Origin: Undaria pinnatifida
Taxonomy: Eukaryota; Sar; Phaeophyceae; Laminariales; Alariaceae
Assembly (NCBI GenBank): GCA_012845835.1
Contig: JABAKD010000023.1
Span: 3,548,200 to 3,612,199 of the forward strand
Length of the DNA: 64,000 nucleotides
Reading direction: 5' to 3'
The position numbers and the translations under genes were made by a program. The notes under the pieces were generated by a model, which worked only from the letters and a program-made list of their open reading frames with translations, was not told the origin of the DNA and did no database searches. Of this stretch, positions 21,967-33,305 are shown one piece after another; position 1 is the stretch's first letter, and each line of letters starts with the position of its first letter.

Positions 21967-23526
21967 ATGGCGTACTTATCAAGCTCTAGTTCTGGGCTCC
22001 ACCGTTTACTAGATTCCATTGGACAATGCCCTGGGTCTACCTTTCGCGTGTGGAAGGAGAGCTTCGAGCACGTCATCAACATCCATGCGCCGGATCTTCC
22101 CACGGTCTTACGCGGATCGGCCCGGCCAGACCCTCTGGCTGCTACTCTGGCCGATTTCACCGCTTGGGACAAGGCCGACAGCCGCCTCTACTCCCTCCTG
22201 TTCTTCGCCACTACCGGCTCGGCGCGGATCACCGTTCAGGCTCACCGAAAGGCGGGCACTAGCACTGAAGGCAACGGACAGTTGGCTTGGGCGGCTCTGA
22301 ACGCGCGGTTTGACGCCCACACCCAGGAAGCTCGGCGCGCGTGCCACAAGGAGCTCTTCGCCCTCATGCACGTTGCGGGTGGTGATCCTGTTGACTTCTT
22401 CTCCAAGGGATGCGAGCTCAAGCTCCGCCTCGAAACTCTGGGGGAGAAAGTACCAGACGAAGTCTACCTGGATATCATGCTCTCGGGCCTGACGTCTGCC
22501 CCGGAATTCCACTTTATCCAGGAGATGCACTACCGAAACGAATTTACATCGGTCAAATGTCTTCAGGACACGGCCAACCGCTTCTTTGTGGACCAGCAGT
22601 CGCGCAAGGCGGCGGGGCCCGCGGTCTCGGGCAGGGGAGCCGCGATGGCCGCGTCCAGTAGCGACCAGTGCCACCGCTGCAAGGAGTTTAGACATTTCCA
22701 GCGAGACGGTCCGAAGTCTGCGCAGTCGTCCCGACCGACGAAAGGGAAGAAACCAGGCAAGAAGCGCGGAAGTGGGGGGAGTGGGCAGTCCAAGTGGTGC
22801 TCCTTCCACCGCACGAAGAAGCACAGCGATACTGAGTGCAAGGCTCAGCAGGACAACCGAAACAAGAAGAAGCAAGAGGAGCTTCGAGGGTTGGCTGCGA
22901 ACCTGGCACTGCTTCAGGCTGCCGGTCTGGCCAATTTCTCCCACTTGGCGCAGCCGTTTCAGGCGGCGGCGACCCAGGCGTCTCAGGCCCCTTCGGAATC
23001 AACCACGTTCGGGTTCTCCTTCAACGATCTCGGCGCCTCTGCAGCTCCCGCCGCCTCGCCGGCGGCTTCCGCGTCTGCCTCATCCGCGTCGTCTGCGCGG
23101 GACCACCACTCGACTTCCGGGTACTTCGGCGCTTTCATGGCTTCTTCTGCGGCGGAGTCGTCGCTCGCTCCTATTCGCTCCGACGGATCGTCCATCTTGT
23201 TGTTGGTGGATAGCGGAGCGACGGACAATTACCTAGATCCTGCGCTTACGCCTGGCGTGCGGGCTCACACGCGTGACATTGAAGACCTTCGGATCCCGCT
23301 CCCGATCATTGCCGCTGGGCAGCACGTTCTTCACGGCGTTACGACGGACGTTCTCTTCGGCACGGTCGCCGACGACAGCGGCCACGACAGGCAAGTTTCC
23401 TTCCATGCCGTCTTAGTATCGGGGCTGGGGCTGGGGACCAACCTCTTCTCTGTCACCGCTGCGCTGTCGAATGGAGAGGCCTCCCTCTTCTATCCGGACA
23501 ACCCCAGCTGGAGTCGGGGGACGTAG
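21967..23526 (+). CDS. Copia Gag and aspartic protease
   Basis: This 519-codon ORF encodes the capsid-like Gag (about residues 1-220). Next is a zinc-knuckle remnant starting at C235 (CHRCKEFRHFQRDG) that has lost its last Cys. A second Cys/His cluster from C278 (CSFHRTKKHSDTEC) follows, then a low-complexity Ala/Ser region, then the retroviral-type aspartic protease active site DSGAT at D415. The usual copia motif is DSGA-S/T. Gag would form the particle and bind RNA, and the protease would process the polyprotein. Translation stops at a TAG at 23524-23526, just before the GAG-pre-integrase region. Copia elements normally have a single gag-pol frame, so this stop is likely a mutation that separates gag-protease from pol. 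Confidence 0.85.
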   Translation: MAYLSSSSSGLHRLLDSIGQCPGSTFRVWKESFEHVINIHAPDLPTVLRGSARPDPLAATLADFTAWDKADSRLYSLLFFATTGSARITVQAHRKAGTSTEGNGQLAWAALNARFDAHTQEARRACHKELFALMHVAGGDPVDFFSKGCELKLRLETLGEKVPDEVYLDIMLSGLTSAPEFHFIQEMHYRNEFTSVKCLQDTANRFFVDQQSRKAAGPAVSGRGAAMAASSSDQCHRCKEFRHFQRDGPKSAQSSRPTKGKKPGKKRGSGGSGQSKWCSFHRTKKHSDTECKAQQDNRNKKKQEELRGLAANLALLQAAGLANFSHLAQPFQAAATQASQAPSESTTFGFSFNDLGASAAPAASPAASASASSASSARDHHSTSGYFGAFMASSAAESSLAPIRSDGSSILLLVDSGATDNYLDPALTPGVRAHTRDIEDLRIPLPIIAAGQHVLHGVTTDVLFGTVADDSGHDRQVSFHAVLVSGLGLGTNLFSVTAALSNGEASLFYPDNPSWSRGT

Positions 23527-23639
23527 TCTTCCCGATGAAAATCCGAGGAGTGGATGACGCCGGCAAAATCACTTGTTCCATCACCGTGAAGCTCGGCGCT
23601 GGGGATGGCGGTCGGCTGACCCTCGGGGAATCCTGACGG

Positions 23640-26427
23640 ACTTGCCTTGCGGGTGGAGACTGCTAGTCTCTGGCACCGGCGCATGGGGCACATCAACAGC
23701 AAAAGTTTGGATGTGTTGAGGAAGAAGGCGGTCAACGGCATCGATTACACCGGCGACGTGCAGGACTGCAGTGCGTGCCCTCTTGGTAAGAGCTCTCAAC
23801 AGCCGCACCCAAAGCACGCCGTTTACGGCGTTTCACGCGCCTTTGAGATTGAAATTCGTCGATACCCTTGGTCCCTTCACGCCTACCGCGTTGGGCGGCT
23901 TCAAATACGCCGCCAAGTATGTCGACCCACACACCAAGTGGAAGGAGGTCGTCCTCATGAAGGATAAGACTTGCTCGACTGACGCACTCGAGTTGTTCCA
24001 CAAGGGGACCGTCATCCCCCGCAGCGAGCGCATCCACTTCGTGCGGATAAGGGAACCGAGTTTACGAGCGCGGCCTACCGACAGTACTGCCTGGACATCG
24101 GCATCCAGCTACAATTTGTATCGCCGAACACCCCCCAGCAGATCGGAGCGAATGAGCGTGCAGGCAGGACGATCATGAACGTCGTGCGTTGCATGCTCGC
24201 TGATTCTACGCTGCCGAGCCTTCTTTGGGGAGAACTGATGCACACGGCGTTCTACCTGAGCAACCGGACTCCTCATGCAGCCTTGCACAACGGGACGCCG
24301 TACAGGGCGCTCTACGGCAAGGACGCGCACCTTGCACATCTTCGGGTGGTCGGGGCACGGGCGTTTGTGCACGAAGAGACGCACACGAAGAAGTTGGAAA
24401 GCCGTGCGTGGTAAGAACGGTTGGTGGGCTACAGCCTGGACAGCAAATCCTACCGTCTCTACAACGCTCAGACGAGACGGGTGCGGGAGAGTCGCAACGT
24501 TATCATCATTGAAACGACTCCCGCGCCGCCTTCTTTGGACGAGCATGGTTTTGACGACGGGGAGTTCACTTACGCCGACCAGGACGACATGATCCGAGAT
24601 TTCCATGTCAGCCCCTCCTGACACCAGGATTACCCGGGCGATATCGCGCGTGCCCAACGAGAAGACCCTCAGCGAGCTTCGTCGGCTTTCGTACGCGTTT
24701 CCCGCGATGGGGGAGTTTCCTGACGTCGCGCACAGGGACGCCACATTGGGATTCACAGAATACGCATACGCTGTAGGTGCAGTGCAACCAGACGTTCCTC
24801 GCACCAACCAGGAAGCACGGGCCTCACCGGACGCAGCGAAATGGAACGCAGCTGCCGAACGCGAGATGAAAAGCCTCAGCGACCGCAAGGTCTACAATCT
24901 CGTCCCGCGCTCAGCCGTCGCTCCGGGAAGGAAGCGGATCAAGTCCAAGTGGGTGTTCAAACGCAAGGCCGACGGGACGTGTCGTGGCCCAGGGCTGGAA
25001 CCAAGTTCCCGGCAGCACCTACGCCCCGGTGTGTAAGATCCAGAGCGTGCGAATGGTGGCGTGCATCACCGTGGGGTTCAACCTCATCTTCGACCAGATG
25101 GATGTTTCTACCGCTTTCCTCTACGCGGACATCGAAGAACAAGTGTTCGTTGAACAACTACCCGGTTTCGAGGTCAAGGACAAGGATGGAGTTGACATGG
25201 TGAAGCAGCTGAAAAAGATCCTCTACGGACTTGCTCAAGTCCCAGGCAACTGATTCAACACCATCGACCCCGTGCTTGTCGAGATTAGCTTCGTCGCACT
25301 AAAGTTAGACCCGTGCGTGTATTTGGTACGATCACAACGGGGCCAAGATCTACCTGACTCTCTCTGTCGATGACCTTCTCCTGGCCGGCAACGACTCTAA
25401 CGCCATTTCGATGGTGAAAGGGAAGTTGCAACAGCGCTTCAAAATGACGGACACGGGGGAAGCATCTCTCGTACTCTGAATGGAAATCTAGAAGGATCGC
25501 GAGGCAGGTACCTTGACTATTTCCCAAGAGGCATACTGCAAATCGATCCTTGAATGGTTCGGGATGTCGGGCTGCATGCCGACTAGTACACCTGGATACG
25601 GCTCCTAAATCTCGAACAACCAGCCCGAGGACACACTTCTCAACGAGGAGGAGACGCGCAAATACCAAGGTATCGTCGGATCGCTCATGTACATTGCGCA
25701 AGTGCTGAGGTACGACGTCATGTACGCGACAGGCCGACTGGCTCCCCCGATGACGAAACCCAGCAAGGTGCGCATGGTCGCGGCAAAACATACTCTTCGC
25801 TATCTAGCAGGAACGACCAACTTCAGCATCACCTACAAGAAAGATGGTTTTAAGCTCACGACCTTCTCGGACTCGAACTGGGCAAACATCCCTGACAACG
25901 GGCAGTCGACACCAAGCTACGTGACGATGCTGGCAAACGCTCCGATGAGCTTCAGGTCGGGGCTGCAAGGTCTGACTGCGATGTCCATCATGGAAGCGGA
26001 GCTGGTCGCGTCCGCCCTGGCGATGAAGGAAGCAGTGCTTTGCTCAAACATGCTGACGGGGCTTGGATTCGGGAAGGAGTTTTCACAAATGCCTGTGTAC
26101 TGCGACAACACGACTACCCTACATGCATTGGGGAACGGGTCCTTCAGCTCGATGTCCAAGCACATCGCATTGCGCTTCTTCTTTATCCGAGAAGTGGTAA
26201 CGGAGGGGAAGATCATCATCCGTTACGTCCCGACGGAGGACAACCTTGCCGACATCGGTAAAAAGCACTTCAACAAGCACAGGTTCAAGCACCTTATGGA
26301 CCTCATCAACAAGTTCGACGTCAACAAGTTCACCACCGTCGAATTTATAGGAAGACTAGTAATTTGTTGGTTTGACTCTGTCTGTTTGGAATTGGCTTAC
26401 ACTTTTGATTTCTCTCGTAGGATTTAA
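23640..26427 (+). pseudogene. Copia pol: integrase, reverse transcriptase and RNase H, broken
   Basis: The domains follow in order across changing frames. The GAG-pre-integrase zinc site is LWHRRMGHINSK with a later CSACPLGKS (23671-23800). The integrase core shows FVDTLGPFTPTALGGFKYA (about 23850) and NTPQQIGANERAGR (about 24130). RT starts near 24840 with KSKWVFKRKADGT. A frameshift at about 24985 follows, then FDQMDVSTAFLYAD and KKILYGLAQ. The RT active site near 25363-25374 reads SVDD where the family has YVDD. RNase H is 25687-26427 (SDSNWAN, MEAELVA, YCDNTTTLH). Stops in frame occur near 25252, 25478-25490 and 25605. The element therefore cannot make functional pol without help from another copy. 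Confidence 0.85.
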
Positions 26428-26549
26428 GCTTGTAGTTGGTTGTGTAGGAAACAATGAATATCATCACTTGGTTGAAACACGCATGACACGCATTTGTTTG
26501 CTTAAATTTATCATCATTAGTTTTGGTACAATTCAGAGCAACTTTCATT

Positions 26550-26558
26550 GAGGAGGAG
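26550..26558 (+). promoter_or_regulatory. Polypurine tract of the copia element
   Basis: GAGGAGGAG lies immediately before the 3' LTR start (TGTTATGG), the position where plus-strand DNA synthesis is primed in LTR retrotransposons. Confidence 0.75.
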
Positions 26559-27003
26559 TGTTATGGAAATGTTAGCACATAGCCAGTATGAGTCAATGTT
26601 CAGTAGCACTGCACTTGTACGTCGTAGATCATCGTAGATCTGTTATGTGTCGGTTGGTATGTAACGTGCGTATGAATATGCGGAGGAAATGCTTATGTAG
26701 GATTCTCTGTTGCCTTGATGAGTAGCTCACTCTCTCGTGTGGATCCTTCCGGATTGTCTAGCATCGTAGCAATCCTGGTCATCTCCAGTACCCAGCCAAC
26801 TTCTGGACTCCTGCATAGTCTGCGGTATATCTGTGTGTGTTGGCCACATAAGCGAAAGTGTTCACAACATCTTTACATCTTCTCCTCAACAGGGAAGCAC
26901 TCGAGTCTTCCCGGCTATCCACTGCACAGTGTCACCAACCCCACTAGCGTCGGGGACACAGCCTCTCTGCCACCGTGCTGGGGTATACCACAATATCCAT
27001 AAT
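26559..27003 (+). repeat. 3' LTR of the copia element
   Basis: It matches the 5' LTR over its length with a few indels; the 9 bases CCTGGTAGC-like near the start of the 5' copy are shortened here. It ends TATCCATAAT and is followed by the GTTTTC target duplication. Confidence 0.85.
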
Positions 27004-27009
27004 GTTTTC

Positions 27010-29862
27010 TATGGAATACAGTGTTCCAGGTTTGTCTACATAGCGACCAAAGCGATGGGAAGGCGCTGTTTTTTTCCCAGATGTTTCGTTGTCAATGAGA
27101 AGTATAGTTCAAGAGAGGGGTGGCCTGGTTCTGGCTACCAATATCGTGCCGTATTTCGTATAATAGTCCGTCAATATTGGCGATGACGAAGCGCGCCCTA
27201 TCCCTCCATATTATGGCAAGCTGGCTATTCGAAATACTTCTACGACGTAACTGTGCCCTGAGACAGTCGTGTTCACGCTATCAAACTCCCATCGGGTTGC
27301 AGGGTTGAGATTGCTCACACGACTGCGGCCACGAAGGGATCACAAAGGTTATGGCAGCTACATCGTGCTTGAAATGTTGTTTCGTAGCTTTACGTAAATC
27401 TGAACATCACTGACCGAGACGTTTGCTACCGTGTACAACTCGAGGGTTCAGTGCTGTAGTTTGATTTGGTGTCTTGCGTATGATGTGTAGTTGAGACTGA
27501 TTTGTCACGGTGGTTTCCGTGAACACGCGGTGACGTGGCCAAGGTCAACTTCATCCTACCAGAAGTAAAATTACAGGTAGCCTTGGCTATCAATTCAATA
27601 TCTCTCACCAAACATTGTATTGTTATGGGATGTTTAGTTATCCGGCGCTGTGGGCAACTTAACTGTTTCGCGGATCCGCTTAGGTCATGCAACGTTGGTA
27701 CGATCGACAATGGTGTTTCTTGTTTGGTGTCCTCTATGTGTAAAGATCGTCCTTTTTCTCACAAGGTCGGCGTTTGTTTACCGGCTTCACAATTTTTGCC
27801 ACGCCCAGCGGGGGAAATTCGACAAAATGTATAACGAACCAGCGTGGCATGTACAGTAAGGTTAGGGTAATTTTGTGGAATGCAAAACTCCTGTTCCATC
27901 AAACGTTGACTCTGTGCACACTTGCGCATTTCGTGTTAGAATGGGGTGCCTGGCCGGTGACGGGTCTTTAGAGGCTACCACAGAGTCGTGGCCAGACAAG
28001 CTCGAGCCTGACTGATGATTGTGTGGACCCACGGTGGATCACTTTAAACGGGCTCTCGTTGGGCCAACGAAAACTTAGGTCACTATGAACTGTCCTTGTT
28101 CAGATACAGGAGTGAAGGGTGAACCTGATGTGCAAGCACTCGTGTCTCTTCTTTCTTACTTTGACTTATTATATCGTATTCTAGTATCCACTACATACGA
28201 CACCTAGGTCAACCTTACGCACGTGCCCTAGTCATTTCTTCGATATTACGCACTTGACGTGTGTCAACACGTTTTTACTTGGTGGAACGCCGTACGAAGT
28301 ACGTGTCTTCAATTCTCAAAATTAGCAACGTCTAACTCATGGTGTTACGGCTTATCCAGCACGCTGCATAGGCATATTTGACTATGCAATGCACATCTAC
28401 CTTTTTTAACGGATGGAGATCCCTTGTCAACTCTACTCTTTTAGCACGTGATAAACACAATAAGTAATCCATGATTCAATCAACAGTAAGCAGCGAGTAG
28501 CGGCACAACCATATTATACTTTTCCACGAATTCAATGACAAACAGAACCCGCCGGTCTCCGGTCAGACTACACACAGTTTGTCGACCGGGTTATGGTATA
28601 TACACACAGCGAAACTAGATCTCTGTGCCTCGCCGTGGACTGGAAGACAACATGCAGCATAGTATCTCTGTAGAGAACAGGAGCAATATTGAACAGGAAG
28701 GTAGAAGGGAACGAACCGCCGACACGTCTCTTCGTGGCCCGAAAAGCTGGTAAGTCGTCGTGATCTCAGATATGCTGAACAGGGTTTCGGAAAGGGGCTC
28801 CCTCATTGGACCATGTTGGCGGTGTCTCGGATTCGCTCGCGCGACTGACCCCGCTGTTTACACTCTTCGATAATTCATCGCTGTCTCCGGAGTTGCCACA
28901 CCAGAAAACTAAGTAACTCGTTGGCGCTGTTATATCCATAAGCAAGAAAGTAGGCACAAGGTGTCGAAGTCCATCGTACGAGCGGTTCTTGAAAGGATGC
29001 AGTTCACCCTTCATGCGACTCGCCGAACACCTCGCGGCGTGTCGCGTTTGGTGCAAGCAATGCCTGCCTGGATGGTGAAAACCCGACGTGCTCCGTCCGG
29101 CATAGTAGAGACGCGAGGGTATATGGTCGGGTCACACGACTTCGGCTATGTGCACAAACGGAGTACAGTACACCCCCCTCCCCGGTACGTACATGCCTTC
29201 ATTTTTATCGCGAATGCATCATAGTGTTCCGTGGTCCCACTTTTTCGTTCAGCTTAATTTGCAAATTCGGTTTTTGCATCGAAATAAATTCAGTCGACTT
29301 TCGTGAATGGTTATCTAGGCTAGGCAAAAAAAACGCCTAACGTGGTTGTGTCAGCGAGGTACAGAATAGCTCTGGCGACGGACCAAGGCAGTGATAAACG
29401 GGCCAATCGCCTACATCGGCTATGATTTACTGTGAGCCCGTACTTATTTGTAACGTCGCATGCTTTACTCTCTGCCCTTTCAATCAACCACGGCGAAGCT
29501 CTTCGTGCCGTCCCAAACGAATGGATGCCGGCAGCGGAGAACCTCTGTCAGGTCAAACTCTCTGTGAAAGTTGCTGAGTTTACCTTGAAGCGAGTGTGGC
29601 ATCGGCTCTCTCACAGACCTGTAAATATATATATATATATATTTTTATACTTGGTATGGTTATGTACGGTGCGGTATGTGGCGAGGCATGAGGGGAGGGG
29701 AGGGGGGGCGAACTAATTTGTTCCCTACCTTAGTCAGTTGGCCATTGATCACCCATTCCTTTCGAGACGGGGTTCCAGCCATTACTACCCCTAGTAGAGT
29801 CACCGCCAACAGTCGGGAGCTCATTACGCTTCTCTTCCATATGCTACATAGAACCTGTTAAA
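27010..29862. other. No gene recognised
   Basis: Short frames only. A (TA)n run of about 20 bp lies at 29623-29642. No repeat family of the window is obvious here. Confidence 0.4.
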
Positions 29863-30131
29863 GCTAGGGTGATTGTAGGTTGGCACCCCCGGTTTCCACT
29901 AAGGGACTCGAGCCGGTCGCACGAGTTACCCTGTACCTTGTAACCGACAAAAACAAGTGAGGATTTTTTGGTTTCGTTCAGCGTGGCTAACCGTCCTACT
30001 GGGAATTCATGTCGAATTTCTTCAGCGGCACGAACCCCTATGACCGCATGGAACGGGGGGGATCGCTCGCGCGAGTGACCCCGAGGCAATGAAGAAAAAA
30101 AGCCCGAAAAAAACATCATTTTATAGCCCCC
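29863..30131. mobile_element. Small TIR element with ACTCGCGCGAGT-type palindrome, copy 2
   Basis: The left end has GGCACCCCCGGTTTCCACT followed by a TCGCACGAGTTAC palindrome remnant. The right has GCTCGCGCGAGTGACCCC at 30065-30082, then AAAAAAAGCCCGAAAA, in the same order and spacing as copy 1 (15519-15784). The outer TIRs are degenerate. Confidence 0.55.
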
Positions 30132-31188
30132 CCCCCCCCCCCCTTACACCGCAGCATCGGACTGTTTGCTTGTTCTATCCCCGTCCTGTTCCGCCGTCTG
30201 CGTCCACCATCTCTCTCCTGGGAATTTCTATCGTTTCTCGCTGCTGTCTCGTCTACAAATCTCTTCCGCGCCACGTACGTCAAATTTCTTCAACTCCTCC
30301 TCCAACGCATCCCGTTCCGCCTTGTATTTTTCGCACTCTTCTACTGTGTGGGTCTTACTCCCCGTTGTTTTTCTCCAAGATCACGGGCACACATTTTTAG
30401 CCACATCCCCCTCGTCCAGACCACCGGTATATCTCTTTGTTCTTTGTGGCAGGTCCAGGTGCTCTACACACAATCGCAATTTCAGTTTTTTCGCGTGGTC
30501 TATTGGGCCATGCGGATGCATTTTCATCCCAATGAAATCCCTCAACCCCGCCCGTATATCTCAAAGTGCCCATCCGCTTTTAACACAATTTATAGCCCTA
30601 TTAATAGCCTTTCCTTTTCATCTTTTCGTCCTTTCACTGATGTCTTGTACCCTCCAGGTTTATATAGTTCCCCTTCTTAGTCTCCCCCTAAACCCTTCCA
30701 TATTTTCTCGACTACGTTATCCCGTTTCATTCCAGCTCGCCGTATTCTTGTTTTCTTCCACACGGCCCTAGCAACACCATGGCTGGAAACCTCTCATCTG
30801 GCATATTATTTACGCAATATTGCGTTATTTAAACTTTCTCGGGTCTCTATTTGTTTAATGTATGTGGGTAAACTCCTAGTTATGCTATAAAAACTTGATT
30901 GCTCGTCGTACTTGAGTATCATGGTGTCTTTTTAGCTGCTGTCATCTTGTCATCATCTGCAATGTTTCTGGTTGTTTTACGAATTCGCGTTCCCCTCCCG
31001 CACTTCTCCTGCAACATACTCCAACTTTGGTGCGATCACGTTCATCACAATACATGTTTCAATCCTAGTGTCAAGGTGCGGGACTGTTAGGATCCCATCC
31101 ATCTTGCCTACTAGTGGTTTACCCTTTATTATATATAGGCTATAAATCTACATATCTTAGTTCGCTTATCACATATGCACATCCTTAC

Positions 31189-31359
31189 GTCTGCGGATAT
31201 CTCCCGCCTCTGACCGCCTTTCCGCGCGGTTTCTTCGCTGAGGCGTGCCCCCGCCTCGCCTGCAACCACCGGCTCAGCTGATCCGCCCGCTCGGCGCCGT
31301 AGCGCGCGCGCGAGGCCTCGACGTCGAGATCTACGACGAGATCTCCGAAAAATCGTGCC
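31189..31359 (-). CDS. Candidate internal exon, unrecognised
   Basis: A 171-bp minus-strand segment lies between an acceptor (CGTCTCACAG, exon from 31359) and a donor (GTAAGG, 31188-31183). One of its open frames, entering and leaving in phase 2, reads GDLVVDLDVEASRARYGAER and continues ADQLSRWLQARRG. It has strong G/C at third codon positions, as in the other exon candidates of this window. A second frame is also open (Arg-rich), so the reading frame is not certain. No partner exons were found. Confidence 0.3.
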
Positions 31360-31597
31360 CTGTGAGACGTTTGGTGCGTAGTCTGCACACAGGGCTAATG
31401 TCTTCGCGTTATTTCTTCGGTACGTGTTCTCTGACCTCCGACACACGGGGGGGGGTCAATTACCTGGCCGGCGTCGCCATTGTAAAGGCCACTAAGCGAG
31501 GTTTGTGCTAGGATCTGGGGAAGAAATTTTCGTAATCCCCGAGAACACATGCCACCCAGGCGTAGTGGAGAACTGCGAAGTCTACAGCAGCACGTAT

Positions 31598-31945
31598 ACA
31601 TGTACATGATGTACAGCAGTAGCTGAAGCTATGATGAGCCTGCAGCATCACGAAGCTACAAATGGTATATGCACAGCAGCATCACGAAGCTACAAATGGT
31701 ATATGCACAGCAGAATCACGAACCTACAAATGGTATATGCACAGCAGCAGCTAGGCGTCGTGGAGAACTGCGAACTCTCAATATTTTTGAACCCCCGGTA
31801 GTCTACAGCAGCACTGGCACGTATAAATCAGCAGCACGTACATGTACAAGATGTACAGCAGTAGCTGAAGCTATGATGAGCCTGCAGCATGACGAAGCTA
31901 CAAATGGTATATGCACAGCAGGTATATGCACAGCAGCAGCTGTGG
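31598..31945 (+). repeat. Tandem minisatellite, about 32-bp unit, with larger duplication
   Basis: The unit CACGAAGCTACAAATGGTAT followed by ATGCACAGCAG is repeated at 31652, 31684, 31716 and again near 31893. The larger block containing ATGTACAGCAGTAGCTGAAG occurs at about 31607 and 31851. The array is non-coding. Confidence 0.75.
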
Positions 31946-32224
31946 CCGCGCCTTTCTGCGTAGCAACGCGGAGCGTCACCCATCTGGGGTGAACCGCCAT
32001 GCTCTCCCATAGTTTCCAGGCTGATTTCTCGCATTGTTCCGCCGCACACGGGAAATCGGGAAAAATTTGTCGGCATTTTCCCTTTCCAGTATCTCCCATA
32101 TATGAATTAACAAACTTCGTCTAACTCTTGGCATTACTTCTTACCCTCTTAATATTTACTATCCTGCGCTGCGACCGGCGGCCGTCCAGGCCGCCGGCGT
32201 AGCCCCTTGTATATATTATAACAA

Positions 32225-33305
32225 AAGAAAATACACTCCAGCTGTGAGATCGAAGATTTCGTCGAAACTCATCTTTGCCAAGCTGTGTGTGATACTCCGA
32301 TCGCGCGCATTACGAGTTGTGTGTCCTCATTAAGGATATAGGTCGGCGACTCCCCTTACAGCTACAGTGTAGCTATCAGGGTCAACAGGATGATTTTAGT
32401 CAGTCTGTGGGCGGAAACTATAAAACCCGTTTCTGAGGGGGACAAAATCTGACAGCTGTAGAGGGAAATGTATCCCTTTATCAAGTGAATCTTGTAAGTC
32501 GAATAACCGGCGAGGGGGGGGGGCGGAGTTTTGAAGGACGTGGGGGGCTGGTTTTGATCAAAAGCGAGCGGGTTTGGAGGGGGGGGGGGGGGGGGGGGGG
32601 GGGAGCGTGTGGGGCAGCTCAATATGTGCGTGGAAACTATACATTTTTTTGAGGGGATAAATGTGACGGGTTTGGAAATAATGCATCAGTTATCATGTAT
32701 ATCCTGGGGTAAGTCGTACAATCAGTGAGTAGAGAGAGGGTGGAGTGTTCGAGGGGGTGGGGTTGGGATGGGTTGGGGGGGGAGGAGGTGGGGGGTGGGG
32801 TCGGGGGGGGCGGGGGAGGGGGCGGGGGGGGGCGGGGGGGGGGGGGGGGGGGGGGGGAATGAAGGGTTTTAGGTGAGGGGTTTGTTATACGTGTGGTGCT
32901 AGGTCTAGGCGATGGTGCGGGTGATGGGGAAGAAGGGGGCGTTCGGGGCGGGGGGGGGGGGGGGAGCAGCGGTATGGATGTCTCTCGAAAGATAATGAGG
33001 TGATATCCTGTGCGTGAAGTGTTTATTAATCTGGCGGATTTCGATATTTGGTGGGGCGCTTGAGTAAGGGAGAGCGAGAGGGATATATATATATATATGT
33101 TTCCGCGCACAGACTGCCTAACATCACCCTGTTGACCCTGATAGCTACACTGTAGTTGCAAGGGGAGTCGCCGACCTATATCCTTAGTGAGGACACACAA
33201 CCGGTAGTACGCGCGATCGGAGTATCACACACAGCTTGCAAAGATTAGTTTCGAAAAAATATTCGATCTCACGGCTGGAGGAGCGTATTTTAATTTTTAC
33301 AATAA
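32225..33305. mobile_element. Complete G-run-rich TIR element with long inverted arms
   Basis: The left arm (32225-32400) and the right arm (about 33110-33305) are inverted copies. Both carry the CAGCTGTGAGATCGAA, TTTGCAAGCTGTGTG and GATATAGGTCGGCGA blocks, with some divergence. The interior holds the module series also seen at 13.4-15.0 kb, with G runs such as 32579-32603 (25 G) and others near 32838-32858. No coding sequence is present. The arms of about 170 bp suggest a non-autonomous element with long terminal inverted repeats. I could not identify a target duplication. Confidence 0.7.

Larger units (their letters stand above)
20597..27009 (+). mobile_element. Ty1/copia LTR retrotransposon, full-length but mutated
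   Basis: Two LTRs (20603-21056 and 26559-27003) flank gag-pol on the plus strand. The target-site duplication GTTTTC is exact at 20597-20602 and 27004-27009. The order gag, protease, integrase, RT, RNase H is that of Ty1/copia. Gag-protease is open, but pol is broken by several stops and frameshifts, so the element is not autonomous. The two LTRs are very similar apart from small indels, suggesting insertion that is not ancient. Confidence 0.9.

Noticed and set aside
31598-31945. CRISPR-like array
   Set aside because: Spacing is irregular and the spacers are themselves repeats; it is an ordinary eukaryotic minisatellite.
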